Below are positions 1 through 7,963 of a stretch of DNA of 12,079 nt, piece after piece (positions within the stretch are counted from its first letter, which is position 1; each line of letters begins with the position of its first letter). Origin of the DNA: Pseudomonadota bacterium. GTDB taxonomy: Bacteria; Pseudomonadota; Gammaproteobacteria; Xanthomonadales; Rhodanobacteraceae. A model generated the notes under the pieces. That model was not told where the DNA came from, did no database searches, and was given only the letters and a program-made list of their open reading frames with translations. A program made the position numbers and the translations under genes. The DNA lies in NCBI GenBank assembly GCA_025351555.1, contig JANXVS010000149.1, forward strand, positions 1 through 12,079. The letters run 5' to 3'.

Positions 1-2337
1 GGGCAGTTGTTCCGCGATCAGGCGCTCACGGTCACGTTCGCGATGCTGATTTCGCTGATCGTTGCGATGACTTTGATTCCGATGCTTGCGTCACTTCAGG
101 GCAGGTCTCCGCTTGCGTACAAAGATGAGGAGTCGGATCCCGAAGCTCTGTGGAGCAAGACTTGGCGCACTGCGCTGGCCATTGTGGTCTGGCCATTCGA
201 TTTGCGTTTGCCGCGCTTGCTTCGAATTGTGCTGTTCCTGATCGCATTGATGCCCTCGCTGATCGTCATGGTGCTCTACGTTTTCTTGATGCTGATTTTG
301 CTGGTCATATCGGCGCTTATTCGCTACGCAACGATCGCTGTGTTGTTTGTCGTTAGATTGATCTTGGGGCGAGAGCCCATCGGGCTAGATCATGCCCGCG
401 ATACGTTGAACTGGGGACTTGCGGCGGCCAAGTGGCCTCTTCGGACCCGTTGGGACAGAACGCTGAGGTACTTTGCATTTGCCTTTTCCGCGCCGCTGAA
501 ATTGGCGCTGCTACCGATATTTGTTGTTGCTCTGGCGCTGTCGGTTCTTTTGCCCCTGGTCCTTATTCCGACGGGATGGGTATTCCGAAAAGTAATGCGT
601 TTTGCTGGCTGGCTGGTTATGACGCCCTACAACGCCGCGGCGCGCGCCTACCATGGATTCCTACCGAAAGCGCTCGCCCATCCATTTGCCGTGCTCGGCT
701 TTGCCGCGCTTGCATTTGCTGCGAGCGTCGCGTTGATTCCCACGCTCGGCATGGATCTGATTCCTTCGCTGGCGCAGGGCCGCTTCGAGATGACGGTGAA
801 GCAATCGCCCGGCACCGCGCTGATCGACACCGACAAGCTCGTCGCCGAATTGCAGCAGAAAAACGCATCGGACCCGAACATCGCCCTGATCTACGGTGTC
901 AGTGGCACCGGCACGCGACTGGATGCGACGCCAACGGAATCCGGTGAGAACATCGCGCGCCTGCTGATCGTGCTCAAGCCCGGGGCTGGCGAGCGCGGCG
1001 AGCGTGCCGCAACGGAAGCCTTGCGCGCGACCATGGCCACCCATGTCGGTGCGGAAGTGAAGTTCTCGCGACCACAGCTATTCAGTTTCGCGACGCCGCT
1101 GGAAATCGAACTGCGCGGCTACGATCTTGCCTCGTTGGAAAAGGCCGGCAAGAAACTCAGTGGGTTGCTGAATGCATCGCCGCGATTTGCCGACGTGAAG
1201 TCGACGGTCGAAGGCGGCTATCCGGAAATCCAGATCCGCTTCGATCAGGAACGCACGGCGGCGCTTGGCCTTACCACCAAACAGGTTTCCGACCAGGTCG
1301 TGAACAAGGTGCGTGGCTCCGTGGCGACGCGTTACAGCTTTCGCGATCGCAAGATCGACGTGCTCGTGCGCGCACAGGCCGATCAGCGCGGTTCGGTCGA
1401 CGATATCCGCAACCTGATTGTCGGCTACTCCGGACAACGCGCAACCAGCGGCCCGACAGTGACGGGTTCGAGCTCAAGCACAAGCGCAAGCAATTCGACG
1501 ATCGCGAATGGCGCAAGCAGCACAAGCGCGACGAATGGTACGCCGATCCGCCTGTCCGCCGTCGCTGACGTCGTTTCCACTCAAGGTCCCAGCGAAATCC
1601 ATCGCATCAGCCAGGAGCGCGTGGCGATCGTTTCCGCGAATTTGCACTACGGTGATCTCGGCACCGCGGTGAACGAGGTGCAGAAACTGATGCGTGCCAA
1701 CCCGCTCGCGGCGGGCGTTACCACGCATATCGGCGGCCAGAGTGAGGAACTCGATGCTTCAGTGAAGTCGCTGATCTTCGCACTGACGCTCGCGATCTTC
1801 CTGGTTTACCTGGTGATGGCATCGCAGTTTGAATCGCTGCTGCATCCGTTCGTCATCATGTTCTCGATTCCGTTGGCGCTGGTCGGTGCGGTGCTTGCAC
1901 TCAAGATCACGTTCACGCCGCTAAGCGTCGTGGTCTTCATCGGCCTGATCATGCTGGCAGGCATCGTCGTCAAGAACGCGATCGTGCTGATCGATCGCGT
2001 CAATCAGCTGCGCGAGGAGGGCGTCGAGAAACTTGCGGCGATCATGCAGGCCGCAGAATCGCGCCTGCGTCCGATCTCGATGACGACTCTTTGCACGCTG
2101 CTCGGGTTCATGCCACTCGCGATCGGCTGGGGCGATGGCAACGAAGTGCGGGCACCGATGGCGATAACGGTAATCGGTGGCCTGCTCGTCTCCACGCTGC
2201 TGACCCTGGTCGTGGTTCCGATCGTGTATACCTTGCTTGACCGGCGCAGCGACGCGATCTACCGCGAACGTGGCGAACGCAAACGCCGCGCCATTGTCGA
2301 CGACATTGCGCTCGCAGCGGAAGGCGCCATGCTATGA
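1..2337 (+). CDS. RND efflux permease, C-terminal part (5' truncated by window)
   Basis: Inner-membrane proton-driven drug or solute exporter of the RND superfamily. The reading frame is open from base 1 (Gly-Gln before the apparent TTG at 7), so the gene starts outside the window and TM1-4 with the first porter domain are missing. Numbering from base 7, the opening GQLFRDQALTVTF plus TM5/TM6 (to about residue 30) is typical of the family. TM7 lies at about 224-245, the second periplasmic porter region at 250-585, and TM8-TM12 at about 587-740. TM10 carries VVKNAIVLID, where Lys656 matches the AcrB Lys940 position by eye. Two oddities: residues 31-223 form a greatly enlarged TM6-TM7 loop with several extra hydrophobic stretches, and residues 475-515 are Ser/Thr/Asn-rich. 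The stop overlaps the next permease's start by 4 bases. RND family membership is certain; substrate and homomeric or heteromeric state cannot be told. No membrane-fusion or outer-membrane component is in the window. Confidence 0.95.
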   Translation, partial: GQLFRDQALTVTFAMLISLIVAMTLIPMLASLQGRSPLAYKDEESDPEALWSKTWRTALAIVVWPFDLRLPRLLRIVLFLIALMPSLIVMVLYVFLMLILLVISALIRYATIAVLFVVRLILGREPIGLDHARDTLNWGLAAAKWPLRTRWDRTLRYFAFAFSAPLKLALLPIFVVALALSVLLPLVLIPTGWVFRKVMRFAGWLVMTPYNAAARAYHGFLPKALAHPFAVLGFAALAFAASVALIPTLGMDLIPSLAQGRFEMTVKQSPGTALIDTDKLVAELQQKNASDPNIALIYGVSGTGTRLDATPTESGENIARLLIVLKPGAGERGERAATEALRATMATHVGAEVKFSRPQLFSFATPLEIELRGYDLASLEKAGKKLSGLLNASPRFADVKSTVEGGYPEIQIRFDQERTAALGLTTKQVSDQVVNKVRGSVATRYSFRDRKIDVLVRAQADQRGSVDDIRNLIVGYSGQRATSGPTVTGSSSSTSASNSTIANGASSTSATNGTPIRLSAVADVVSTQGPSEIHRISQERVAIVSANLHYGDLGTAVNEVQKLMRANPLAAGVTTHIGGQSEELDASVKSLIFALTLAIFLVYLVMASQFESLLHPFVIMFSIPLALVGAVLALKITFTPLSVVVFIGLIMLAGIVVKNAIVLIDRVNQLREEGVEKLAAIMQAAESRLRPISMTTLCTLLGFMPLAIGWGDGNEVRAPMAITVIGGLLVSTLLTLVVVPIVYTLLDRRSDAIYRERGERKRRAIVDDIALAAEGAML
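1477..1529 (+). repeat. In-frame 42-bp-period repeat in Ser/Thr-rich loop of RND gene
   Basis: AGCACAAGCGC occurs at 1477-1487 and again at 1519-1529, exactly 42 bases (14 codons) apart and in frame. It encodes STSAS... and then STSAT.... The flanking residues (about 475-515 of the partial permease) are nearly all Ser, Thr, Ala, Asn and Gly. They sit between the conserved IRNLIVG and PIRLSAVADV segments, which are separated by only a short linker in ordinary RND proteins. The pattern suggests expansion of a periplasmic surface loop by duplication. Confidence 0.7.
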
Positions 2338-5300
2338 CTCTCGCTGAAATGAGCCTGAAGCGACCTGTTACCGTCATCATGGCGTTCGTGTCGATGACGG
2401 TGATCGGCCTGATCGCCGCGTTCCGCCTGCCGCTGGAGTCGTTGCCGGATATCCAGTTTCCCTTCCTGGAAATTGTGCTGCCGTACCAGGGTTCGACCCC
2501 GGCCGAGGTCGAGCGCACGGTGACGCGTCCGGTCGAAGAGGCCTTGTCCACGCTGACCGGCATCCAGCGCATGCATTCGGTAACCCGCGCCGATGGCGTG
2601 AATATCGATCTTCAGTTCAAGTGGGGCCAGGACACTTCGGTCAAGGCCGTCGAGGCTCGCGGCAAGATCGACGCCATCCGCGCGGATTTGCCGGCGGATT
2701 TGACTCGCTATCAGGTTTTCAAGGGCTCTACCGCAGATCAGCCGATCATGAATCTGCGCATAGCGGCCGACCATGATCTGACCAACGCCTACGAGTTGCT
2801 CGACCGCGAATTGAAACGCCCACTGGAACGCTTGCCCGGGGTCGCGCAGGTCAAGATCGAGGGCGTGGCGCCGCGCGAAGTGCAGATCGAAATCGATTCG
2901 AACCGACTCACCTCCGCGGGCGTCGGTCTCAATGAGTTGTATCAGCGCTTGTCGAATGCGAACTTTTCCGCCTCGGGCGGATTGATCAAGGATGGCGACA
3001 CACGCTATCACGTACAACCGATCGGCGAGTGGCACAGCGTCGATGAGATTCGCAATCTGGCGATCAACGACAAGGGCCTGAAATTGGCTGATGTTGCCGA
3101 TGTCAGCGTCAAGCCGGGGCTGCTGACTTACGCGCGTCATCTGGATCAGCGGCCTGCCATCGCGCTCGATATTTCCAAGGAGCGCAGCGCAAACTTGGTG
3201 GATGTCGGCCGTGCGGTCATGGCTGAGGTGGAGCGCATCCGCCAGGAACCCGAATTGCATGGTATACAAATATACTCACTAGGCGATCAGGCGAAGTCCG
3301 TCACTGAAAGTCTGACCCAGCTCAGTCAGGCTGGGCTCGAAGGTACGTTGCTTTCGATCTTCGTGCTGTTCTTCTTCCTGCGCGATTGGCCGTCGACGCT
3401 GATGGTGTCACTCGCAATTCCAATTTGCTTCGTGATCACCATGGGCTGCATGCAGTTCTTCGGCATGACCCTCAACATTCTGTCTATGATGGGCCTGCTG
3501 CTCGCCGTGGGCATGCTTGTCGACAACGCCGTGGTCGTAGTGGAAAGTATCTACCACTATCGGGAAAAACATCCCGATAAACCATGGTACTCAGCCGTGC
3601 AAGGCACGCAGGTCGTCGGCATTGCGATCGCCGCGGGCACGCTCTCAAGCATCATCGTGTTCTTGCCGATGGTGTTCGGCGAGAAGGACGACATCAGCAT
3701 CTTCCTGACCCAGGTCGCGATCACCATGGGAATCGCGCACCTGTCCTCATGGCTGGTCGCAATAAGCCTGGTGCCAATGCTGTCCGCACGCCTGCCACCA
3801 CCGAAATTCATCGGTCGAACCAACATCATCACGCGCATGCAAAGTGCGTATGGGCGCTTTATCACCCGAACCCTAAGCCACCGGCGCTGGACGATGATCG
3901 GCCTGGTTGCGCTGCTGGTCATCAGCATCGCCGTACCAGCCAGGCTCACGAAATTCGAGATGTTTCCGGCCGGGGAGCGCGATCGCATGTTCATTGGTTA
4001 TCGCCTGAACGCGCTGTATCCGCTGGCCGAACTCAAGCAGTCCGTCGACAAGATTGAAGGATTCCTCAACGTGCATCGCGCCGAATACCACATCAAGAAC
4101 ATTTATAGCCGTTACGCCGAGGATGCCAGCGATACCTTCACCCAGATCCTGTTCCAGGACAAGGATCATTCGCTGTTCTTCGCGGACAAGAGCAAGCAGT
4201 TTGACACCAAGGACATCCTGGAGAAACTGCGCAAGGATTTGCCAAAAGTACCGATCGGCGAAGTCAGGTTCGACTTCAACGACAACGGCGGCGGTACTGA
4301 TACCACGATCAATCTGACCCTGAACGGAGATTCCGGGCAGGTGTTGCGCGAGATGTCGGCGTCGGTGATTCCAGTCCTGCAACAGGTGCCGATCCTGCAC
4401 GATGTCAGCGCGGCCCAGGACAGCGGCAATCGCGAATTGTCCGTGCACGTGGATCGCGAGAAAGCAAAGGACTACGGCTTCTCCGCTACTGACGTCGCCC
4501 AGTTCATTGCCATCGCGCTGCGCGGCGTGCAGCTCAAGGATTTCCACGGCGGCGATGCGCAAATTCCGGTATGGCTGCGTTTTCGTGGTGCCGATGCGCA
4601 GAGCCTGGACGATTTGAGCGACTACAAGCTGCGCCGCAGCGACGGTACCCAGGTTCCGCTGATGTCGATGGTGCAGATTTCCACGAACAACGCCTCCTCC
4701 TCAATCGAGCGCGAGAACCGGCAGACGTCATTCGCAATCAAGGCCAATCTCGCCGAAGGCGCGACATCCGACGATGCGCGCAAGGCGATCGAGGCGGCGA
4801 TGAAGAGCGTGCAGCTGCCTGCCGGCTATGGCTGGAGCTTTGGCCAGAATTTCAATCGCGACGACGACGCCGGCAAGAAGATGATGTTCAATCTGGTCGT
4901 CGCGCTGGTGCTCGTGTATGTGGTGATGTGCGCGATGTTTGAATCATTGATCTATCCGGCGGCGATCCTGACCACATTCATCTTCTCGATCTTCGGCGTG
5001 TTCTGGCTATTCTGGATTACCGGAACCACGTTCTCGATCATGGCGATGATCGGCGTGTTGATCCTGATGGGCGTCGTGGTCAACAACGGCATCGTGATGA
5101 TCGTGCACATCAACCAATTGCGTCACACCGGGCTGGGGCGGCGCGAGGCGCTGATCCAGGGCGCCAAGGATCGCCTGCGGCCGATCCTCATGACCATGGG
5201 TACGGCGATACTGGGCATGGTGCCGCTGTGTATTTCTCACACCAGCATTGGTGGCGACGGCCCGCCGTATTATCCGATGGCGCGCGCGATTGCCGGCGGG

Positions 5301-5438
5301 TTGATGTTCTCCACGCTTGTCAGCCTGCTAGTGCTGCCGACAATTTACTCGCTGCTCGACGATATGAGCCTGTGGGCTAAACGCATATTGCGCGAAGCGC
5401 GTACACGCAAGCTGCCTGCACAGGCGACCCTAGGCTAG
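2334..5438 (+). CDS. RND efflux permease, complete (1034 aa)
   Basis: Full-length RND inner-membrane transporter, close to the usual 1020-1050 residues. The N-terminus (MSLKRPVTVIMAFVSMTVIG) is the typical TM1 entry, followed by the periplasmic porter domain (about 35-330), TM2-TM6 (about 335-485), TM7 (about 522-540), a second porter domain to about 850 and TM8-TM12 (about 858-1010). TM4 contains GMLVDNAVVVVE, with Asp397 then Asn398 where AcrB has two Asp. TM10 contains VVVNNGIVMI, with Asn917 where AcrB has Lys940. This reduced relay is seen in some RND branches, so it does not imply an inactive protein. The ATG lies inside the previous gene's terminal codons (ATGA overlap), with GGAAGG about 9 bases upstream, which implies translational coupling. 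It is probably a partner of, or a parallel pump to, the first permease. Substrate unknown. The 3' end overlaps the convergent DUF349 gene by 4 bases. Confidence 0.95.
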   Translation: MTLAEMSLKRPVTVIMAFVSMTVIGLIAAFRLPLESLPDIQFPFLEIVLPYQGSTPAEVERTVTRPVEEALSTLTGIQRMHSVTRADGVNIDLQFKWGQDTSVKAVEARGKIDAIRADLPADLTRYQVFKGSTADQPIMNLRIAADHDLTNAYELLDRELKRPLERLPGVAQVKIEGVAPREVQIEIDSNRLTSAGVGLNELYQRLSNANFSASGGLIKDGDTRYHVQPIGEWHSVDEIRNLAINDKGLKLADVADVSVKPGLLTYARHLDQRPAIALDISKERSANLVDVGRAVMAEVERIRQEPELHGIQIYSLGDQAKSVTESLTQLSQAGLEGTLLSIFVLFFFLRDWPSTLMVSLAIPICFVITMGCMQFFGMTLNILSMMGLLLAVGMLVDNAVVVVESIYHYREKHPDKPWYSAVQGTQVVGIAIAAGTLSSIIVFLPMVFGEKDDISIFLTQVAITMGIAHLSSWLVAISLVPMLSARLPPPKFIGRTNIITRMQSAYGRFITRTLSHRRWTMIGLVALLVISIAVPARLTKFEMFPAGERDRMFIGYRLNALYPLAELKQSVDKIEGFLNVHRAEYHIKNIYSRYAEDASDTFTQILFQDKDHSLFFADKSKQFDTKDILEKLRKDLPKVPIGEVRFDFNDNGGGTDTTINLTLNGDSGQVLREMSASVIPVLQQVPILHDVSAAQDSGNRELSVHVDREKAKDYGFSATDVAQFIAIALRGVQLKDFHGGDAQIPVWLRFRGADAQSLDDLSDYKLRRSDGTQVPLMSMVQISTNNASSSIERENRQTSFAIKANLAEGATSDDARKAIEAAMKSVQLPAGYGWSFGQNFNRDDDAGKKMMFNLVVALVLVYVVMCAMFESLIYPAAILTTFIFSIFGVFWLFWITGTTFSIMAMIGVLILMGVVVNNGIVMIVHINQLRHTGLGRREALIQGAKDRLRPILMTMGTAILGMVPLCISHTSIGGDGPPYYPMARAIAGGLMFSTLVSLLVLPTIYSLLDDMSLWAKRILREARTRKLPAQATLG

Positions 5439-5440
5439 GG
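5428..5440. other. Palindrome across two convergent, overlapping stop codons
   Basis: CCCTAG-G-CTAGGG is a perfect 13-base inverted repeat. The TAG stop of the RND gene (5436-5438) and the TAG stop of the opposite-strand DUF349 gene (5437-5435) share the central CTAG. There is no intergenic space and no T-tract, so a standard bidirectional intrinsic terminator is not visible. At best this is a short 5-6 bp hairpin. A second small inverted repeat (GCCTG-CA-CAGGC) lies just upstream at 5414-5425. Confidence 0.6.
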
Positions 5441-7927
5441 CAGGGTATCGATCGCTGCCGTTGCCGCGCGCGTGAAGCGTCCTTCCAGCGCGAGCGGTTG
5501 CGGTGTTTGTGCGAACCAGGCGGCGAGTAGGTCGTCCAGTTCGCGCTCGGGCGTCGCGGCACTGCCAGAGCGCATACGCGATGATAGCCGGCTCACCTGA
5601 TGGCTCATGCGCCGCTGACGATCTTCGGCGGGCGAGTCCGTGCCGGCGAGGAATTCCAGTTGCACCAGGATCTCGCGCGCCTCTTCTGATTCTTCCCCCT
5701 CCGCCGTGCCGGACTGCGTGCGCAGATGACGCTCCTGCAATGCCGCGTCGAACGCCGGTACCGTCGTCGCGAAAGCACCCCAGAGCTCCGCAGACTGCGG
5801 CGTGCCGGTTTCGATGGCACGCAGAAAAGTATATTTTTTCATCGCGACTACGTAGCGCGCCAGCCGTTGCCGCCGCGCCGCGTCCTTGAGCCTCACCGTC
5901 ACCGCATCATGCGCCTGACGCTGACGTTGCGTGAGCACGCGATCGTCGCTGCCCGTCGCCTGCCAACGAGCGTCCAGGTCGCGCAGTTGCGCCTTGACCG
6001 TCTCAGCTGGCGAGGTTTCATCCGCGGCGAGCGCTTCTACCTCGGTGACCAACTCTTGCGCCTGTGCCAGTGTTGCCGCGGCTTGCACTTCGATATCTTT
6101 GCGGGCGGCGTCGAGTTTTCCGAACACGGCGTCGCAGGCAGCGCGGAATTCGCGCCATTGGCGTTGGTCGATGTTGCGGCGGCCGTTGCCGAGCGTGGTC
6201 CAGCGTTTTTGCAACTCGCGTGCCTCGCGCGGGAGAGTCGCATGATCGCCGCGGCTCGTAAGCGCGGTAGCCTGCTCGATCAGCCGCTGCTTGGACGCTT
6301 CCACATCACGCTCATGTGTCTGAATAAGTGTACTTGTTTGTGCAATGACGGTTTTCAGTCGCTTCGCCAACGCCGTGCGCGTGCGTGGATCGACCTCGTC
6401 CAATGCACGCAGAGCAGAACTGGTTTCGGTGCGCAGGGCGGTCAGCGCATTCCAGTCGGTGGTGTCATCGCCAATCGCCGCAGCGCGCTCAAGCAGTGCC
6501 TCGATCTCACTACTATGCGATTTGCGCACTTCGTTGCGCTTGGAAAAATATCCTTTGGTCGGACGCAACACCTGGTAGCACAGCGCATGGAATCGACGCG
6601 AGATGCCTGGTCCGGCTTCGCCGTCGGGGGCGATCCCTTCGGCCGCGTCCAGCCGTTGCCATTCCTCGCGCGCTTCGCGCACCCGCGTGGCGAGTGCATC
6701 CGGATGCAGACCAGAGCCTGTCAGCGCTTCGATCTCTGCGCACAGCGCGCGCCGGCGCTGATTGTTTGACCAATGTTGCCAGCGTTTCATCTCGGCGTGA
6801 CGCTCTTCCAGCGGCAGCAGACGCCGTTGCAATTCGGCCGGCGCATCGCGCAGGGATTTCAAACCCTCGCGAATGCGCGTGTGCAGGCTGTGTGCAGTTG
6901 CCGAATCGCCGCTATCCATTGCTGCGGCGAAGCTCGGCAGCAGTTGTTGGATTTCTTCCTGCAGCGCGTTGCGCCGTTCGCGTTCGACGCGGGCTTGCGC
7001 TTGCGCAGCCACCAGTGCAGCGTCGAAGCGAGCCTGCGAAACCAGCACTTCGGTGACAGCGGTTTGCGACACCTCCTGGACTAGTGCGGGCGCTGACGCG
7101 AGTTCCGCGTCAGCTGGCAGCGCTGGTACATTCTTGCTTTGTGGATTTCGTAGCGAATCAAGCGCGCGCAGAACGAGCGCGTGTGCGCCGCGATAGCGTG
7201 CGGCGACGTCGGCGGGAATTGCTTCACCGAGCCCAGACCACGCCGCATGGATGCTGGCCAAATCGCCTTCCATGTCGATGCGTGGTGCGCGCAGCAGAGC
7301 TTCGATGCGTTCGCAAAATGCTCGAGCGCGGACGCCAATTGCCGCGTTGTCGCCAGCGGAAATGCGCGACGCTTCCAGAAGTTCGCGCGCGCGGCGACTC
7401 ACAATTTTGTCGGTCTTGCGGGTACGCTCGGCGACGCGCTCGAGCAGACCAGGGTTGCTGATTCGTTCCAGTGCCACCAATCGCAGTTGTGCATCCGGAT
7501 CAGCGATGGCCCGTTCGACGAGAAGCCCCGGCCGTGTAACGCGTTCCAATGCGGCAGCGCGCAGTTCGCGCTGTGCAGCTGTCCCCGCAACTTTTTCAAG
7601 TTCCGCCGCTGCCAAGGTATCGAGTTCGGCGATGCGCCGCGTCATCGATGGCGCGCTTGCGCCTGCGCACAACAAGCTCAGATACATGCTGCGTGCGCTG
7701 GAACGCACAGTTCCATCCACATCACCGGTGGAGCGTTCGCGCCAATGCTCATAGTCGTTCAGGCGCTTGAGTGCGGCCAGGCGCACACCCGCGTCCGCGT
7801 CCTCGCGAACGAGGCTCGGCAGGGCTTGGATCAAGTCGGCGTCATTTCCGGTAGCAACCGCTGTGCGGCGTACGGCGGCGTCCTTATCCTGCCATTTGGG
7901 CTTGAACAATAGCTTCGCGAGGCGCAT
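5435..7927 (-). CDS. HEAT-like / DUF349 repeat protein (830 aa)
   Basis: Large, soluble, mostly alpha-helical protein of unknown function, last gene of the minus-strand operon. The first ~200 residues look like HEAT-type helical repeats (recurring AALKRL, AALERV, VALERI segments). From about residue 200 to 700 come several DUF349-type segments rich in Arg, Glu, Gln and Leu, with W(Q/T)-containing helices such as REEWQRL, ELQKRWTTL and DLDARWQATG. These probably form elongated coiled or bundled helices. No catalytic motif, signal peptide or membrane segment is visible. I chose the ATG at 7927 because GGAAG lies 7-8 bases upstream and the MRLAKLLFKPKWQDKD start is a natural one. The frame stays open for 46 more codons upstream, but that part overlaps the TraB-like gene and includes the tandem repeat, so it is probably not translated as part of this protein. 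The TraB-like gene ends 29 bases before. Family call is good; function unknown. Confidence 0.85.
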   Translation of the reverse strand: MRLAKLLFKPKWQDKDAAVRRTAVATGNDADLIQALPSLVREDADAGVRLAALKRLNDYEHWRERSTGDVDGTVRSSARSMYLSLLCAGASAPSMTRRIAELDTLAAAELEKVAGTAAQRELRAAALERVTRPGLLVERAIADPDAQLRLVALERISNPGLLERVAERTRKTDKIVSRRARELLEASRISAGDNAAIGVRARAFCERIEALLRAPRIDMEGDLASIHAAWSGLGEAIPADVAARYRGAHALVLRALDSLRNPQSKNVPALPADAELASAPALVQEVSQTAVTEVLVSQARFDAALVAAQAQARVERERRNALQEEIQQLLPSFAAAMDSGDSATAHSLHTRIREGLKSLRDAPAELQRRLLPLEERHAEMKRWQHWSNNQRRRALCAEIEALTGSGLHPDALATRVREAREEWQRLDAAEGIAPDGEAGPGISRRFHALCYQVLRPTKGYFSKRNEVRKSHSSEIEALLERAAAIGDDTTDWNALTALRTETSSALRALDEVDPRTRTALAKRLKTVIAQTSTLIQTHERDVEASKQRLIEQATALTSRGDHATLPREARELQKRWTTLGNGRRNIDQRQWREFRAACDAVFGKLDAARKDIEVQAAATLAQAQELVTEVEALAADETSPAETVKAQLRDLDARWQATGSDDRVLTQRQRQAHDAVTVRLKDAARRQRLARYVVAMKKYTFLRAIETGTPQSAELWGAFATTVPAFDAALQERHLRTQSGTAEGEESEEAREILVQLEFLAGTDSPAEDRQRRMSHQVSRLSSRMRSGSAATPERELDDLLAAWFAQTPQPLALEGRFTRAATAAIDTLP

Positions 7928-7963
7928 GACATCACTTCCGATTACATCACGTTCGATTACATC
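7928..7963 (-). repeat. 15-bp tandem repeat between TraB-like and DUF349 genes
   Basis: Read on the minus strand, GATGTAATCGAACGT (7963-7949) is followed directly by GATGTAATCGGAAGT (7948-7934) and a partial GATGTC (7933-7928), then the ATG of the DUF349 gene. The two full units match at 13 of 15 bases. Unit 1 contains the last codon and TAA stop of the TraB-like gene. Unit 2 contains the GGAAG ribosome binding site of the DUF349 gene. The repeat therefore makes up the whole intercistronic spacer. Confidence 0.85.

Noticed and set aside
2259..3269. 336-codon minus-strand open frame across the RND gene junction
   Set aside because: It spans two genuine overlapping RND genes, and its translation shows no coherent domain.
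6300..6350. AT-richer patch in the DUF349 gene (several ACA, AGT and CTT codons), considered as a foreign insert
   Set aside because: The protein sequence is continuous and fits the helical repeat pattern; the patch is short and may be normal codon variation.
5726..6769. 347-codon plus-strand open frame opposite the DUF349 gene
   Set aside because: It is antisense to a well-supported gene, has no recognisable domain or good ribosome binding site, and is rich in Arg/Ala, as expected of a GC-rich shadow frame.
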